64,000 nt of DNA, taken from assembly GCF_963677035.1 (NCBI RefSeq), contig NZ_OY781472.1, positions 1,488,001 through 1,552,000 on the forward strand, read 5' to 3'. The notes beneath the pieces were generated by a model, which had not been told where the DNA came from, did no database searches, and saw nothing but the letters and a program-made list of their open reading frames with translations. Numbering within the stretch: the stretch's first letter is position 1; each line of letters starts with the position of its first letter. A program made the translations under genes and the position numbers. Shown here piece after piece: positions 39,108-47,838 of the stretch. This DNA comes from an uncultured Hyphomonas sp. Lineage in GTDB: Bacteria > Pseudomonadota > Alphaproteobacteria > Caulobacterales > Hyphomonadaceae.

Positions 39108-39815
39108 TCAGGCCTTTTTCAGCTCGATCCAGAGCTGATCGGATTGGGCAATCAGCTGGCCGTCTTCGGTGTAGATGGCTGTGCCTGCGCCGTGTTTTCG
39201 CCCGTCATGGAAGTGGTGCCAGCCGGCCACGACCAGCCTGTCTCCGGCGGCCGGCAGGGCGTGGAGATTCCCGGCGATTCGGGCGAGCACCATCGGATTG
39301 TCACCGAAGCCGACCGCAAAAGCGCCGGGGCAATCGAGCGCCGCCCACAGGATTTCCGGGCGGACACGGCCGTCATCTCCGGCAAATTCCGGCGCAGGCA
39401 CCCAGACATCGGCCACGCCGTCAAAGCCATCGGCCGGGCCGGTAAACAGGCGCAGGCCGTCGCCGGGCTCGCGGTGCGGCCCGCAGACAAAACAGCTGGG
39501 GAAGGCATGGGTCTCTTCCGGTGGGAAATGGCTGCGGCCGGTGAGGGCCTGGTCCGGCGTCGGGGCATCCGGCGGCGGCGGCAGGAGGCCGGACGGGGCA
39601 GATGTGGCCACCAGCGTGTCGCCGTCGAAGAACTCAAAGCCCTGCGCGGCGGAAACAACCCGGATCGGCTTGTCCAGCGGCGGCGGCGCGCGGAGGTTCA
39701 CTTCGGCCGGCCCGTCGATCAGCGCAGCAAAAACGCCCGCCGCGTAGCCGCCATTGGCCGAGCCCGGCGGACCATTGTAGCGGGCCGCGATTTCGATCGT
39801 CTCAGGATGTGTCAA
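39108..39815 (-). CDS. hotdog-fold thioesterase-like protein, paralogue
   Basis: A 235-residue relative of the TPP-controlled hotdog protein downstream: YNGPPGSANGGYAAGVFAAL, CFVCGPHREPGDGLRLFTG, WAALDCPGAFAVG and GTAIYTEDGQLIAQSDQLWIEL occupy the same places. The best start is a TTG with AAGGA 8 bases upstream (LTHPETIEIA); no ATG is suitably placed. It lies upstream of the riboswitch, so it is not under TPP control. The substrate is unknown. Confidence 0.75.
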   Translation of the reverse strand: MTHPETIEIAARYNGPPGSANGGYAAGVFAALIDGPAEVNLRAPPPLDKPIRVVSAAQGFEFFDGDTLVATSAPSGLLPPPPDAPTPDQALTGRSHFPPEETHAFPSCFVCGPHREPGDGLRLFTGPADGFDGVADVWVPAPEFAGDDGRVRPEILWAALDCPGAFAVGFGDNPMVLARIAGNLHALPAAGDRLVVAGWHHFHDGRKHGAGTAIYTEDGQLIAQSDQLWIELKKA

Positions 39816-40089
39816 TGAAAGGTCCTTCCGCAGCGGTGCCAGCACGAGTTCCGCCCCGCGATAAGGGGCGGGACGCGGCAGGTCCACCGTGCGAAAACGC
39901 GCAGGCGCCAAAGCCTATTCTGCTGCTTCGGACCCGAGCTTCCGGCGTGTTCATGAGCCCATCGATATGGGGGGCGGCATGCGCACCGGCGGCGTGATTA
40001 ACAGCCAGCGCAGTTCCATTAACCTTCTGTCGACACGATTGGTTCAAGTCTGGTGGCAGAGACTGAACACACGGACGGGAGATCCGCCC

Positions 40090-40896
40090 ATGGCCTTTGA
40101 TGCAGCGCTTGCCGCCGCCCCGCAGACCGATACGAAGCCGACCAAATGGCAGCGCTTCAAGGTCGACCTGTGGCTGACAGACCTGAACCTCACCGAAATC
40201 GGCATCATGAAGCACACGCAGCATGAGGCGGAGTCCGATCAGTTCACCAAGGACATGGAGATTATCGGCCAGATCCGGGAAGACGGAAAACGCTCCGGCA
40301 TCGTCGCCTACCGCAAGGAATTGTGGAAGGACGGCAAGGACATGAAGCGGCGGCTGGTGATCAAGCTGTTCTCGGAGAACATGCATTGGCGCGGCACGAT
40401 GGAACTGATGATGGGCCGCTCGCTGCAGCTGTCCATCGGGGCGCGGGGTGTGCCGGTATCGGCGTTTTCGCTGAACCTGTCGCGCTCGAAACAGCTGATC
40501 CAGCTGGAACGGTCGGCGCAGAAATGGCCTTTCTTTCCGGAGAAATTCTCCTTCTTCATCGAAACCTCGCGCGGCCCGCGTTTCTACCGTTTGCGCCGCA
40601 ATGTCATCGGCATTGGTGCCGACTACACGCTGTATGACGACAAGAACCGCAAGATCGGTTCGCTGGACCATCGGATCATCAATCTGGGCGGCAGCTGGAT
40701 CGTGAAGCTCGATGCCTCGCATTCCTATGCAGCGCTGGAATCGGTGCTGCAGATGTTCTGCACCATGCTGCGCTTCAATGGGGCGGTGCGTCGGCATGTT
40801 TCGCATGAGGTTGAGATGGTCAATCTCGGCCGCGCGGTGCGCGAGCTGGACCATCAGGAGTCGGATCTTTACCTCAATCCAAGGCGCCGGCGCTGA
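40090..40896 (+). CDS. uncharacterised protein
   Basis: A 268-residue soluble protein with TKWQRFKVDLWLTDLNLTEIGIMKHTQHE, then a beta-rich middle (KEDG and MELMMGRSLQLSIGARGVPVSAFSLNLS), FYRLRRNVIGIGADYTLYDDKNRKIGSLDHRII and LGGSWIVKLDASHSY. The strand-rich middle with DDKNRKIGSLDHR resembles the LURP/tubby-like fold (a scramblase-related beta barrel), but this is only by eye. The ATG MAFDAALA is preceded by GGAGATC. A TTAAC-rich upstream region may hold its promoter. Confidence 0.65.
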   Translation: MAFDAALAAAPQTDTKPTKWQRFKVDLWLTDLNLTEIGIMKHTQHEAESDQFTKDMEIIGQIREDGKRSGIVAYRKELWKDGKDMKRRLVIKLFSENMHWRGTMELMMGRSLQLSIGARGVPVSAFSLNLSRSKQLIQLERSAQKWPFFPEKFSFFIETSRGPRFYRLRRNVIGIGADYTLYDDKNRKIGSLDHRIINLGGSWIVKLDASHSYAALESVLQMFCTMLRFNGAVRRHVSHEVEMVNLGRAVRELDHQESDLYLNPRRRR

Positions 40897-40899
40897 CGC

Positions 40900-41268
40900 C
40901 TATTTGCCGTCCTTGAGGAAGCCGAGCTCGCGCTGAAGCTTCTTCGTCAACCCTGCCGCCACCAGCCGGTAAGAGCCTTCGAGATAGGCTTTCAGATCAT
41001 CGTCGGAGAGCGTGTCCGCGCTGTAGCGCTGGATCCATTTCATCCCGCGTGAGGCAAGGTGCGGTGCGCCCCGGCAGCCGGGTTGTTCCTTCAATATGTC
41101 GAAGCTCATCTCCGAGACCTTGAACGAGCAGACCATGTCGCCATCCTGCTCGCGGCCGATGACGAACACTTTGCCGCCAATCTTCCACACCGTCGCCTCG
41201 CCCCACTGGATGACGCTGGTCGTGTGCGGAAGACCGCCGCAGAATGTGTTGTAGGCTTTGAGTTTCAT
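40900..41268 (-). CDS. MmcQ/YjbR family DNA-binding protein
   Basis: A 122-residue protein with the double-wing fold of MmcQ/YjbR: LPHTTSVIQWGEATVWKIGGKVFVIG, the CSFKVSEMSFDILKEQPG segment, and RGMKWIQRYSADTLSDDDLKAYLEGSYRLVAAGL. The family has a CyaY-like fold and is often annotated as DNA-binding with little experimental support. It stands alone. Confidence 0.9.
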   Translation of the reverse strand: MKLKAYNTFCGGLPHTTSVIQWGEATVWKIGGKVFVIGREQDGDMVCSFKVSEMSFDILKEQPGCRGAPHLASRGMKWIQRYSADTLSDDDLKAYLEGSYRLVAAGLTKKLQRELGFLKDGK

Positions 41269-41316
41269 GGCGCCCCCTTCACCCGCAGTCTAGCCGGGGA
41301 AGGGGGTGCCGGGAAG

Positions 41317-42075
41317 TCAGCCTTCGTAGCCGTCGTTCAGGCCCTTGAAGATCTGGTCGAAATTGCCGCTGGCTTCGGCGGCGCGCAGCATTTTCGCGCG
41401 CTGGACGCAGACCTCGGCGGGCGTGTCTTCGATGCCGAAACTCTCCATCGTTTCGGCGGTGAAGTCTTCCAGCGGCATATAGCTTTCGCGCGTTTCCTGG
41501 CCCGGGGTGATGCTTGTCCGCACGCCCGGCGGGGCCAGTTCGATGACCTCTACCTTGGTGTCGCGCAGCTGGTAGCGCAGCGATTGCGTCCAGGCATGCA
41601 GCGCGGCCTTGGAGGCGCTATAGGCGGGGGCGTGGGCGAGCGGCACATAGGCGAGGCCGGAGGTGACATTGACCACGCGCGCCACAGGCTGCGCACGCAG
41701 ATGGGGGAGGAGGGCCGCGGTCAGCCGGATCGGGCCGAGGATATTGGTCGTGACGGTCGCTTCGGTGACAGACAGGTCCACAGGGTCCGCCAGCAGGTCC
41801 TCTTTCACCATGATGCCGGCATTGTTGAACAGCACGCTCAGGGCCGGAAAGTCCGCAATCAGGGCCTTGGCGAAGCGGGAAATGTCTGCCGCGTCGCTGA
41901 CATCCAGCGTGCGGGCATGCATGCCGTCGCGGCCTTCGATCGTTTCTTCAAGGCTGCTGGCGGTGCGCCCTGCGACGATGACCGTATTGCCGAGCGCGTG
42001 GAATTCGCGGGCCAGCGCCCGGCCGATGCCGGAACCGCCGCCCGTGAGGAGGATTGTGTTGCCTGTGGTTTTCAT
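41317..42075 (-). CDS. short-chain dehydrogenase/reductase (DltE-like)
   Basis: A 252-residue SDR with NTILLTGGGSGIGRALAREFH (cofactor motif TGGGSGIG), NNAG at the fourth strand, and the catalytic YSASK (Y-x3-K) after VVNVTSGLAYVPLAHAPA. The SDR subgroup resembles DltE-type oxidoreductases. The substrate is unknown. The ATG MKTTGNT is preceded by GGAGAGA. Confidence 0.92.
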   Translation of the reverse strand: MKTTGNTILLTGGGSGIGRALAREFHALGNTVIVAGRTASSLEETIEGRDGMHARTLDVSDAADISRFAKALIADFPALSVLFNNAGIMVKEDLLADPVDLSVTEATVTTNILGPIRLTAALLPHLRAQPVARVVNVTSGLAYVPLAHAPAYSASKAALHAWTQSLRYQLRDTKVEVIELAPPGVRTSITPGQETRESYMPLEDFTAETMESFGIEDTPAEVCVQRAKMLRAAEASGNFDQIFKGLNDGYEG

Positions 42076-42200
42076 GATGTCTCTCCTTGCGGGCGGGCCG
42101 GCGGCCCAACTGTTCAGGAGATAGGGCCGAATCGGCACATTGGAAGTGGCAGCCATGCAGTGCATGGCGCACAAGAAATCCGCTCACGGAAGAGTGTCTG

Positions 42201-42683
42201 CTAAAGCGCCTTTTCCAGGAACAGGGCGTGGCCCTTTTCTGGGTCCAGCTCATAGGCGCGGTAGCCGGCGGCTTCGTAGACGCCGCGGGCGCGCGTGTTG
42301 CCGGAGAGCACCTCGATGGTGAGCTTGCAGCAGCCGCGGCGGCGCGCTTCGGCCTCTGCCGCATCCAGCAGCAGGCGGCCTAGCCCCTTGCCGCGATGAT
42401 CCGGATGCACGGCGAGGTCGTGCACATTCAGCAGCGGCTTGCAGGCAAAGGTCGAGAAACCTTCGAACGCGTTCAGCAACCCGGCCGGCGCACCGTCGTC
42501 AAAGGCGAGGAAGGAGACCGCGGTGGGCCGCGCCGCCAGTTCTGCGGCAAGGTGTTCCTGCGTGTGCGCGCTCAGCGGCTTGCCGCCGCCCATCGGGTCG
42601 CGCGCATAGATGTCCAGCAAGCCGGTCAGCGCGGCGGCATCTGAAGGATCGGTATAATCGGCTTGGCGGATGTTCAGGGACAT
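42201..42683 (-). CDS. GNAT family N-acetyltransferase
   Basis: A 160-residue protein of the GNAT fold. The acetyl-CoA loop is HPDHRGKGLGRLLLDAAEAEARRRG (motif R/Q-x-x-G-x-G), and the C-terminal LTIEVLSGNTRARGVYEAAGYRAYE follows. The substrate cannot be predicted. Its start at MSLNIRQ lies 5 bases downstream of the ArsC-like gene stop, so the two are probably co-transcribed. Confidence 0.92.
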   Translation of the reverse strand: MSLNIRQADYTDPSDAAALTGLLDIYARDPMGGGKPLSAHTQEHLAAELAARPTAVSFLAFDDGAPAGLLNAFEGFSTFACKPLLNVHDLAVHPDHRGKGLGRLLLDAAEAEARRRGCCKLTIEVLSGNTRARGVYEAAGYRAYELDPEKGHALFLEKAL

Positions 42684-42688
42684 GCCGG

Positions 42689-43042
42689 TCAACCGATCAG
42701 CGCGCTTTGCACGTCTTTGCCCCAGCCGACATGGACCTTGCCGCCGGCTTCGATGACCGGACGTTTGATCAGGGTCGGATGCTCGGCTAGCAGGGCTTTT
42801 TCGCCATGGGTGCCAGCCTTGGCCTTTTCGGCATTGGTCAGCTTGCGCCAGGTGGCAGAGCTTTTATTCACCAGTTTTTCCGGTACCGCTTTCAGCCAGA
42901 CGGGCAGCTTCGCGGCAAGGTCTGCCTCGTCGCGGATGTCGACAAATTTTACCTTGCTGCCGGCAGATTCAAGTTCACGTTTTGCTTTGCGGCAGGTGTC
43001 GCAATTCTTGAGTCCATAGAGGACGACCGCCGGCTCGGGCAT
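42689..43042 (-). CDS. ArsC/Spx-family (YffB-like) thioredoxin-fold protein
   Basis: A 117-residue protein with a CDTCRKAKREL active-site region (C-x2-C), IRDEADLAAKLPVWLKAVP, NKSSATWRKL and HPTLIKRPVIE, the hallmark layout of the arsenate reductase/YffB/Spx family. A true arsenate reductase cannot be distinguished from a YffB-like protein, and there are no ars genes nearby. It is upstream of the GNAT gene. Confidence 0.88.
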   Translation of the reverse strand: MPEPAVVLYGLKNCDTCRKAKRELESAGSKVKFVDIRDEADLAAKLPVWLKAVPEKLVNKSSATWRKLTNAEKAKAGTHGEKALLAEHPTLIKRPVIEAGGKVHVGWGKDVQSALIG

Positions 43043-43145
43043 GCTCTGTCTCCGATTTGAAAGAGGCGAGTCCCTATCCCCAAAGGAAAGCCTGCACAAG
43101 TTGCCAACCGCGCTGCGGTGCAACACGTCGCAGGGTTTCTTTCGA

Positions 43146-43904
43146 TCAGCGCGCGTTCCGTGCAGGGGTGCGCACAATGGCGACGATCGGGCCCATATCC
43201 AGGCCGCCATCGTCCCGGTTCAGGGCGGGCGCGTAGAGGCGCGACACCACGCCGTCGAGGTAAAGCGCATCCGGGGCGCCGAGCCGGTCGCGAAAGAGCC
43301 GCGCGAACGTGTCGAAATTCACCGGCGCATCGCTGATCGCGAACCAGAGCGTCTCCCCATCGGCGCTGAGACCGACCCCGTTGCGGCGCTTGCGGCTGGT
43401 GCCGTCCGGATTGAAAGCCGGGTGCAGCGCGCCATCGATCACCAGCATCGGGCCGGATTGGGTGGCGAAGCGGACGTCCGGGTTGAGCGCGTCAAAGGCC
43501 AGCGTCTCGGTCACGTGCGCGGCGCCATCTTCATCCACCCAGAACACGCCGTTCGGCAACATGCCGAAATTGCCAGGCCCGGCATTGGTGACGAGCCGGG
43601 CGCTCTGCTGGCCATTCTCGACATAGAGGCCGACCGGGCGGCGGTCGTCATGATACATGCCCGCATTCATCGCGAAGACGAGCGCTCCGCCGTCCGCCGC
43701 GACGGACTCTGCCAGCCGGTCAAAGTCTGCGAACGGTGCGCCATCAGCGCCGGTGCGGAACAGGGCAAGGCCCGGATCGTCGGCGGCGAAATGGCAGACG
43801 GTGAAGGGCTGATCCTCGAACCGGATCGCCTCGCAGGCCTGCGGTCCGTCCTCCCGGCAGGCAGGCAGCAAGAGCAGCAGGAGAAGGATCGGCCAGGTGC
43901 GCAT
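43146..43904 (-). CDS. phosphodiester glycosidase (DUF2233) lipoprotein
   Basis: A 252-residue lipoprotein (LLLPAC) whose mature part has the NAGPA/DUF2233 pattern: VFAMNAGMYHDDRRPVGLYVENG, FGMLPNGVFWVD, TQSGPMLVIDGALHPAF, RNGVGLSADGETLWFAISDAPVNFDTFARLFRD and DALYLDGVVSRLYAP. Family members cleave phosphodiester-linked sugars. It is divergent from the PadR gene, whose operator repeats lie in the shared intergenic region. Confidence 0.9.
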   Translation of the reverse strand: MRTWPILLLLLLLPACREDGPQACEAIRFEDQPFTVCHFAADDPGLALFRTGADGAPFADFDRLAESVAADGGALVFAMNAGMYHDDRRPVGLYVENGQQSARLVTNAGPGNFGMLPNGVFWVDEDGAAHVTETLAFDALNPDVRFATQSGPMLVIDGALHPAFNPDGTSRKRRNGVGLSADGETLWFAISDAPVNFDTFARLFRDRLGAPDALYLDGVVSRLYAPALNRDDGGLDMGPIVAIVRTPARNAR

Positions 43905-43968
43905 GGCTGCAACCTATCGATCCTCCTGCCGGCCTTCCAGAGCTTGCGATCAGCTGTGCGACATCTTT

Positions 43969-44029
43969 TCGATATATCGATACTTGTCATTTCGATATAT
44001 CTAAACTATATGGAATTCAGATATATCGA
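43969..44029. promoter_or_regulatory. three TCGATATATCGA operator-like repeats
   Basis: A perfect palindrome TCGATATATCGA sits at 43969-43980, with near-copies at 43991-44001 (TTCGATATATC) and 44019-44030 (AGATATATCGAA), just upstream of the PadR ATG. They lie between the divergent DUF2233 and PadR genes. They are probably autoregulatory sites. Confidence 0.6.
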
Positions 44030-44040
44030 AAGGACACAAA

Positions 44041-44712
44041 ATGAGATATCGAAACAGACATTCAGAACGCGGTGCCGGCAGGCATTTCTTCGCCGATCAG
44101 CGCGGAGACTGCTTTGGCGACTGCATGGACCGGGAAGGATGGGGCATGCGTGAAGGACAAGGTGGACGCGGTCAGGGCAGGGGCCCCGGACGAGGCCAGG
44201 GAAGAGGCCAGGGCAGAGGCCAGGGCAGAGGAAGGGGCTATGGCCGCCGCCGCCTGCTGGATCATGGCGCCCTGCGGCTCCTCATCCTGAAACTGATTTC
44301 CGAAGCGCCGCGCCACGGCTATGATCTCATCCGCGAGATCGAAGCCCGCACCGGCGGCGCCTATGTGCCGAGCCCCGGCGTCATCTATCCTGCGCTGGCA
44401 GCGCTGCTGGACCTTGACTTCGTCAAGGCCGAAGCCGATGGCGCGCGCCGCTCCTTCAGTCTGACCGAAGCGGGCGAGGCGGAGCTGGAAGCAGAAGCCG
44501 AAACGCTTGCGCGGGTTGAGGCGAGGCTGGGCGACCTGCTGGACAGCGACCGGCCGGAAGACCCGCAGGATGTGCGCAGCGCGATGTGGCGCCTGCGCCA
44601 TGCGGTCCGGGAAGCCGTTCGTACGGATCCGGACGATGCGGACCGGCGCAAGGCGGTCGCTGACATCCTGACCGAAGCGCAGGAACGCATCAGCAAGCTC
44701 AGCGACGACTGA
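44041..44712 (+). CDS. PadR family transcriptional regulator with RG-rich N-terminus
   Basis: A 223-residue regulator. Residues about 35-68 are a low-complexity Gly/Gln/Arg stretch (GQGRG units) before the winged helix: LLDHGALRLLILKLISEAPRHGYDLIREIEARTGGAYVPSPGVIYPAL, a clear PadR signature. The C-terminal part is a helical dimerisation region (AELEAEAETLARVEARLGDLLD). The start has AAAGGAC upstream. Operator-like palindromes upstream suggest it represses itself and perhaps the divergent gene. The disordered basic N-terminal extension is unusual. Confidence 0.92.
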   Translation: MRYRNRHSERGAGRHFFADQRGDCFGDCMDREGWGMREGQGGRGQGRGPGRGQGRGQGRGQGRGRGYGRRRLLDHGALRLLILKLISEAPRHGYDLIREIEARTGGAYVPSPGVIYPALAALLDLDFVKAEADGARRSFSLTEAGEAELEAEAETLARVEARLGDLLDSDRPEDPQDVRSAMWRLRHAVREAVRTDPDDADRRKAVADILTEAQERISKLSDD

Positions 44713-44740
44713 TCGGGCATTGCGCCAGATGATAAGAGGG

Positions 44741-44767
44741 AAGGGAGGCGCAGGCCTCCCTTTCTTT
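44741..44767 (+). terminator. terminator after the PadR gene
   Basis: Stem GGGAGGC / GCCTCCC with a short loop and a TTTCTTTT tract. Confidence 0.75.
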
Positions 44768-44862
44768 TGCGCTGTGGCAGGGTCGCGAGTTGGGGCCGCT
44801 TGGGGTAGGCTGCAGGCAATGTCACGCCTTTCCGGGCGCGGCTTTACCACAAGGAGGCCGCC

Positions 44863-45042
44863 ATGGCCGAGAAGTTCGAACGCCACCGCCAGGCATGGAC
44901 CACGGACGAGATCCAGAAACTGCACCTGCTGGCGACCAAGGGCATGAGCCTGAAGGCGATCAGCAAGGCCATGACGCGCAGCGAGGAATCGATTCAGAAG
45001 CGCGCCAAGATCGACAAGCTCAAGATCTCAAAGATGCGCTAG
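44863..45042 (+). CDS. 59-residue Myb/SANT-like helix-turn-helix protein
   Basis: A small protein with an ATG preceded by AAGGAGG: HRQAWTTDEIQKLHLL, KGMSLKAISKAMTRSEESIQ and KRAKIDKLKISKMR. The W...L-LA-KG-S-AI---M-RS--SI--RA pattern resembles a Myb/SANT or GcrA-type helix-turn-helix with a basic tail. It is probably a DNA-binding small protein. It ends 8 bases from the convergent rlmN gene. Confidence 0.75.
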   Translation: MAEKFERHRQAWTTDEIQKLHLLATKGMSLKAISKAMTRSEESIQKRAKIDKLKISKMR

Positions 45043-45050
45043 GCGCGTCC

Positions 45051-46247
45051 TTACTCGGCCGCCGGGCCTTCGGCCTGACCGGTTTCGGCGGCGAGGGCCT
45101 CACGGCGCTTCTCTGCCGCGGATTTCTTGACGCTTTCAGAGCGTAGCTGGCCGCAGGCAGCAAGGATGTCGCGGCCGCGCGGCGTGCGGATCGGGCTGGC
45201 ATAACCGGCCCGGTTCAGCACTTCAGCAAATTCCTCGATCGTTTCCCAGTCGGAGCATTCATACGGGCTGCCCGGCCACGGGTTGAACGGGATCAGATTG
45301 ATCTTGGCGGGCACACCCTTCAGCAGGCTGACAAGGTCGCGCGCTTCGGCCAGCGTGTCGTTGACGCCTTTCAGCATGACATATTCGAACGTCACGCGTT
45401 TCGAATTGCCAAGGTCCGGATAGGCGCGGATCGCTTCGAACAGGGTTTGCAGATCGTATTTCCGGTTGATCGGCACGATCTCGTTGCGCAGGTCGTTGTT
45501 CGTGGCGTGCAGCGAGATGGCCAGCGCTGCATTGGTGCGCGCGCCCAGTTCCGGAATCTTCGGCGCCACGCCGGCGGTCGAGACCGTGATGCGGCGGCGG
45601 CCGATGGCAATGCCATCCCCGTCAGAGATCGTGTCGATCGCTTCGGCGACATTATCCAGATTATAGAGCGGTTCGCCCATGCCCATGAAAACGATATTGG
45701 TCAGGCGGCGGTTTTCCGTCGAGGTCGGCCATTCGCCGAGCCCGTCGCGCGCGATCAGCACTTGCGCGACAATTTCCTGTGCCGTCAGGTTGCGGACAAG
45801 TTTCTGCGTGCCGGTATGGCAGAAGGTGCAGTTCAGCGTGCAGCCGACCTGGCTGGAGACACACAAGGCGCCCGCCTTGCCGACATCCGGAATAAAGACG
45901 CTTTCGCCTTCGATGCCGGGGCCGAACCGGGTCAGCCATTTCTGCGTGCCGTCGCGCGACACCTGATGGTCGGCAATTTCCGGACGGCTGAGGATAAAAC
46001 GCTCGGCCAGCTGCGCCCGCAATTCCTTCGCCACATCGGTCATGTCGGCGAAGTCCTGGGTGCCGAAATGATGAATCCAGCGGCGCAGCTGTTTGGCGCG
46101 CATGTTCGCCTTCTTCGGCTCGACGCCGATGGCTTCCATTTCTGCCTTGAGCGCAGGCAGGCTCAGCCCGGCCAGAGACGGGGGAGGCGAGGCCAGGGCG
46201 GCAGGCGCCGCGTCAGGGCGGCGGGAGAGGTCAAGTTCGATTTTCAT
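45051..46247 (-). CDS. rlmN: dual-specificity 23S rRNA/tRNA adenine-C2 methyltransferase
   Basis: A 398-residue radical-SAM enzyme that methylates A2503 of 23S rRNA and A37 of some tRNAs. Motif CTLNCTFC (Cys136, Cys140, Cys143) binds the cluster; other signatures are [32 protein letters not shown] and the C-terminal [14 protein letters not shown] with the catalytic cysteine. The length is normal. It is divergent from the OmpA-like gene. Confidence 0.97.
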   Translation of the reverse strand: MKIELDLSRRPDAAPAALASPPPSLAGLSLPALKAEMEAIGVEPKKANMRAKQLRRWIHHFGTQDFADMTDVAKELRAQLAERFILSRPEIADHQVSRDGTQKWLTRFGPGIEGESVFIPDVGKAGALCVSSQVGCTLNCTFCHTGTQKLVRNLTAQEIVAQVLIARDGLGEWPTSTENRRLTNIVFMGMGEPLYNLDNVAEAIDTISDGDGIAIGRRRITVSTAGVAPKIPELGARTNAALAISLHATNNDLRNEIVPINRKYDLQTLFEAIRAYPDLGNSKRVTFEYVMLKGVNDTLAEARDLVSLLKGVPAKINLIPFNPWPGSPYECSDWETIEEFAEVLNRAGYASPIRTPRGRDILAACGQLRSESVKKSAAEKRREALAAETGQAEGPAAE

Positions 46248-46419
46248 TCCGCGGGGCCTATATCACGGTTGGGTGACAGGCGGAAACCACCAGCGCACTT
46301 ATGGTTCACAAGGCGTTCATTTTCGCGCCCTCAAAAAGCCACGAGTGGAACATATCCCTCCGGCTCGCGTTGTTACGCGACCCGTTTAGTGGGCTGATCC
46401 AGAATATGGAGCTGATAAT

Positions 46420-47058
46420 ATGAAACGTCTCGCCATGGCCGTCTGTGCTGTCTCAATGCTCTCCGCCTGTGCGGAAGGGCCAACCCGTAATGTGTGGACC
46501 GGTGCTGCCGCCGGTGCAATCCTCGGAGCCGGAGCCGGTACGCTCGCAGGCGGCGACGACGGCCGTAATGCTGCAATCGGTGCAGCAGTGGGCGCTATCG
46601 CCGGTGCTGCCGTCGGTGATTATATGGACAAGCAGGAACGCGCGCTGCGCGAACAGACAGCCGGCACCGGTATCGGTGTTCAGCGCCAGGGCGACCAGAT
46701 CGCGCTGACCATGCCATCCAACATCACGTTCGATGTCGATAGCGCAGCCATCAAACCGGGCTTCTACACGACGCTGAACGACGTCGCCACGACGCTGGTG
46801 GACTACCCGTCCACCGCTGTGGACGTCATCGGCCACGCTTCTGCGGATGGCCCGGATGACTACAACATGCAGCTGTCCCAGCGCCGGGCTGGCTCGGTTA
46901 AGGACTATCTGGTCAATCAGGGCGTTGCCCCGGTTCGTCTGCGCGCCATCGGCGTGGGTGAAACTCAGCCGATCGCCGACAACTCGACCGCTGCCGGCCG
47001 CGCCGCCAACCGCCGCGTGGAAATCATCCTGACCCCGGTCACCCAAGACAGCTACTAA
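46420..47058 (+). CDS. OmpA/Pal-like lipoprotein with glycine-zipper segment
   Basis: A 212-residue lipoprotein (MLSACAEG). Residues about 27-68 form an Ala/Gly-rich glycine-zipper pair (AAGAILGAGAGTLAGGDDGR, then AAIGAAVGAIAGAAVG). The C-terminal roughly 110 residues are an OmpA-like peptidoglycan-binding domain: ITFDVDSAAIKPGFYTTL, VIGHASADGPDDYNMQLSQRRAGSVKDYL and VGETQPIADNSTAAGRAANRRVEI. It resembles YiaD-type proteins that anchor the outer membrane to peptidoglycan. A terminator follows. Confidence 0.93.
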   Translation: MKRLAMAVCAVSMLSACAEGPTRNVWTGAAAGAILGAGAGTLAGGDDGRNAAIGAAVGAIAGAAVGDYMDKQERALREQTAGTGIGVQRQGDQIALTMPSNITFDVDSAAIKPGFYTTLNDVATTLVDYPSTAVDVIGHASADGPDDYNMQLSQRRAGSVKDYLVNQGVAPVRLRAIGVGETQPIADNSTAAGRAANRRVEIILTPVTQDSY

Positions 47059-47097
47059 GCTGCCTTGCTCACCCCTTTGAGGGGGTAAGACAAAGAG

Positions 47098-47129
47098 AGG
47101 CCAGCCGGACATTCCGGCTGGCCTTTTTT
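47098..47129 (+). terminator. terminator after the OmpA-like gene
   Basis: A strong stem, AGGCCAGCCGGA / TCCGGCTGGCCT, followed by TTTTTT. Confidence 0.9.
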
Positions 47130-47204
47130 AATGCCAGTTGGCGGCCGGACTTTACGCGACTTCTGTGTCCGGAAGGTCTATACACTTTGCAGGAAGGGAC
47201 GCTC

Positions 47205-47834
47205 ATGACGAATGAAGACGGCCCTGTGCAAATTCCGCGTGGGAAGTTCGGCAGGCCCGGACCTTATCGCGGTGTGGTTTCCGAAGGGGTGCGCGGCCTG
47301 TCCTGGCTGTGCCTGAAAGCCGCCGGCTGGCATGTTGCGACGGACTGGCCGGGGCCGGCGAAATCGGTGGTGATCGCGGCGCCGCACACATCCAATACCG
47401 ATGGACTCCTCATGCTCGCCATTGCCGGCTGGTACCGGCAGAAGCTGAGCTGGATGGGCAAGGCCTCTCTGGTGTCCGGGCCGTTTGGCGGGCTGGTGCG
47501 CCGGACCGGATGTGTTCCGGTCGACCGGTCGAAATCGGCCGATGTCGTGTCCCTGATGCGCGAAGCCTTCGAGGCGGCCGGCTCTCTGCACCTTGCGGTT
47601 TCGCCGGAAGGGACGCGGAATGCCAATGCGAAATGGAAGACCGGGTTCTGGCACATCGCGAAGTCCGCCAATGTTCCGATGCTGATCGCGGTGCTGGACT
47701 TCGGCACGAAAGAGATGCGCTTCGAAGGGCCGATGATGCCCGGCGAGGACATAGAGGCCGACATGGCCGAAATTGTCGCGTACTATCGCGGTGCCGAAGG
47801 CAAACACCCGGAGAACTTCATCCTGCCGGACTGA
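47205..47834 (+). CDS. lysophospholipid acyltransferase family protein (PlsC-like)
   Basis: A 209-residue protein with the acyltransferase blocks: PHTSNTDGL (H-x4-D catalytic motif), KASLVSGPFGGLVRRTGCVPVDR (acceptor region) and SPEGTR. It probably acylates a lysophospholipid or glycerol-3-phosphate intermediate at the membrane. The start MTNEDGP has AGGAAGGGA upstream. It is convergent with the IalB gene 4 bases away. Confidence 0.9.
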   Translation: MTNEDGPVQIPRGKFGRPGPYRGVVSEGVRGLSWLCLKAAGWHVATDWPGPAKSVVIAAPHTSNTDGLLMLAIAGWYRQKLSWMGKASLVSGPFGGLVRRTGCVPVDRSKSADVVSLMREAFEAAGSLHLAVSPEGTRNANAKWKTGFWHIAKSANVPMLIAVLDFGTKEMRFEGPMMPGEDIEADMAEIVAYYRGAEGKHPENFILPD

Positions 47835-47838
47835 GGCG

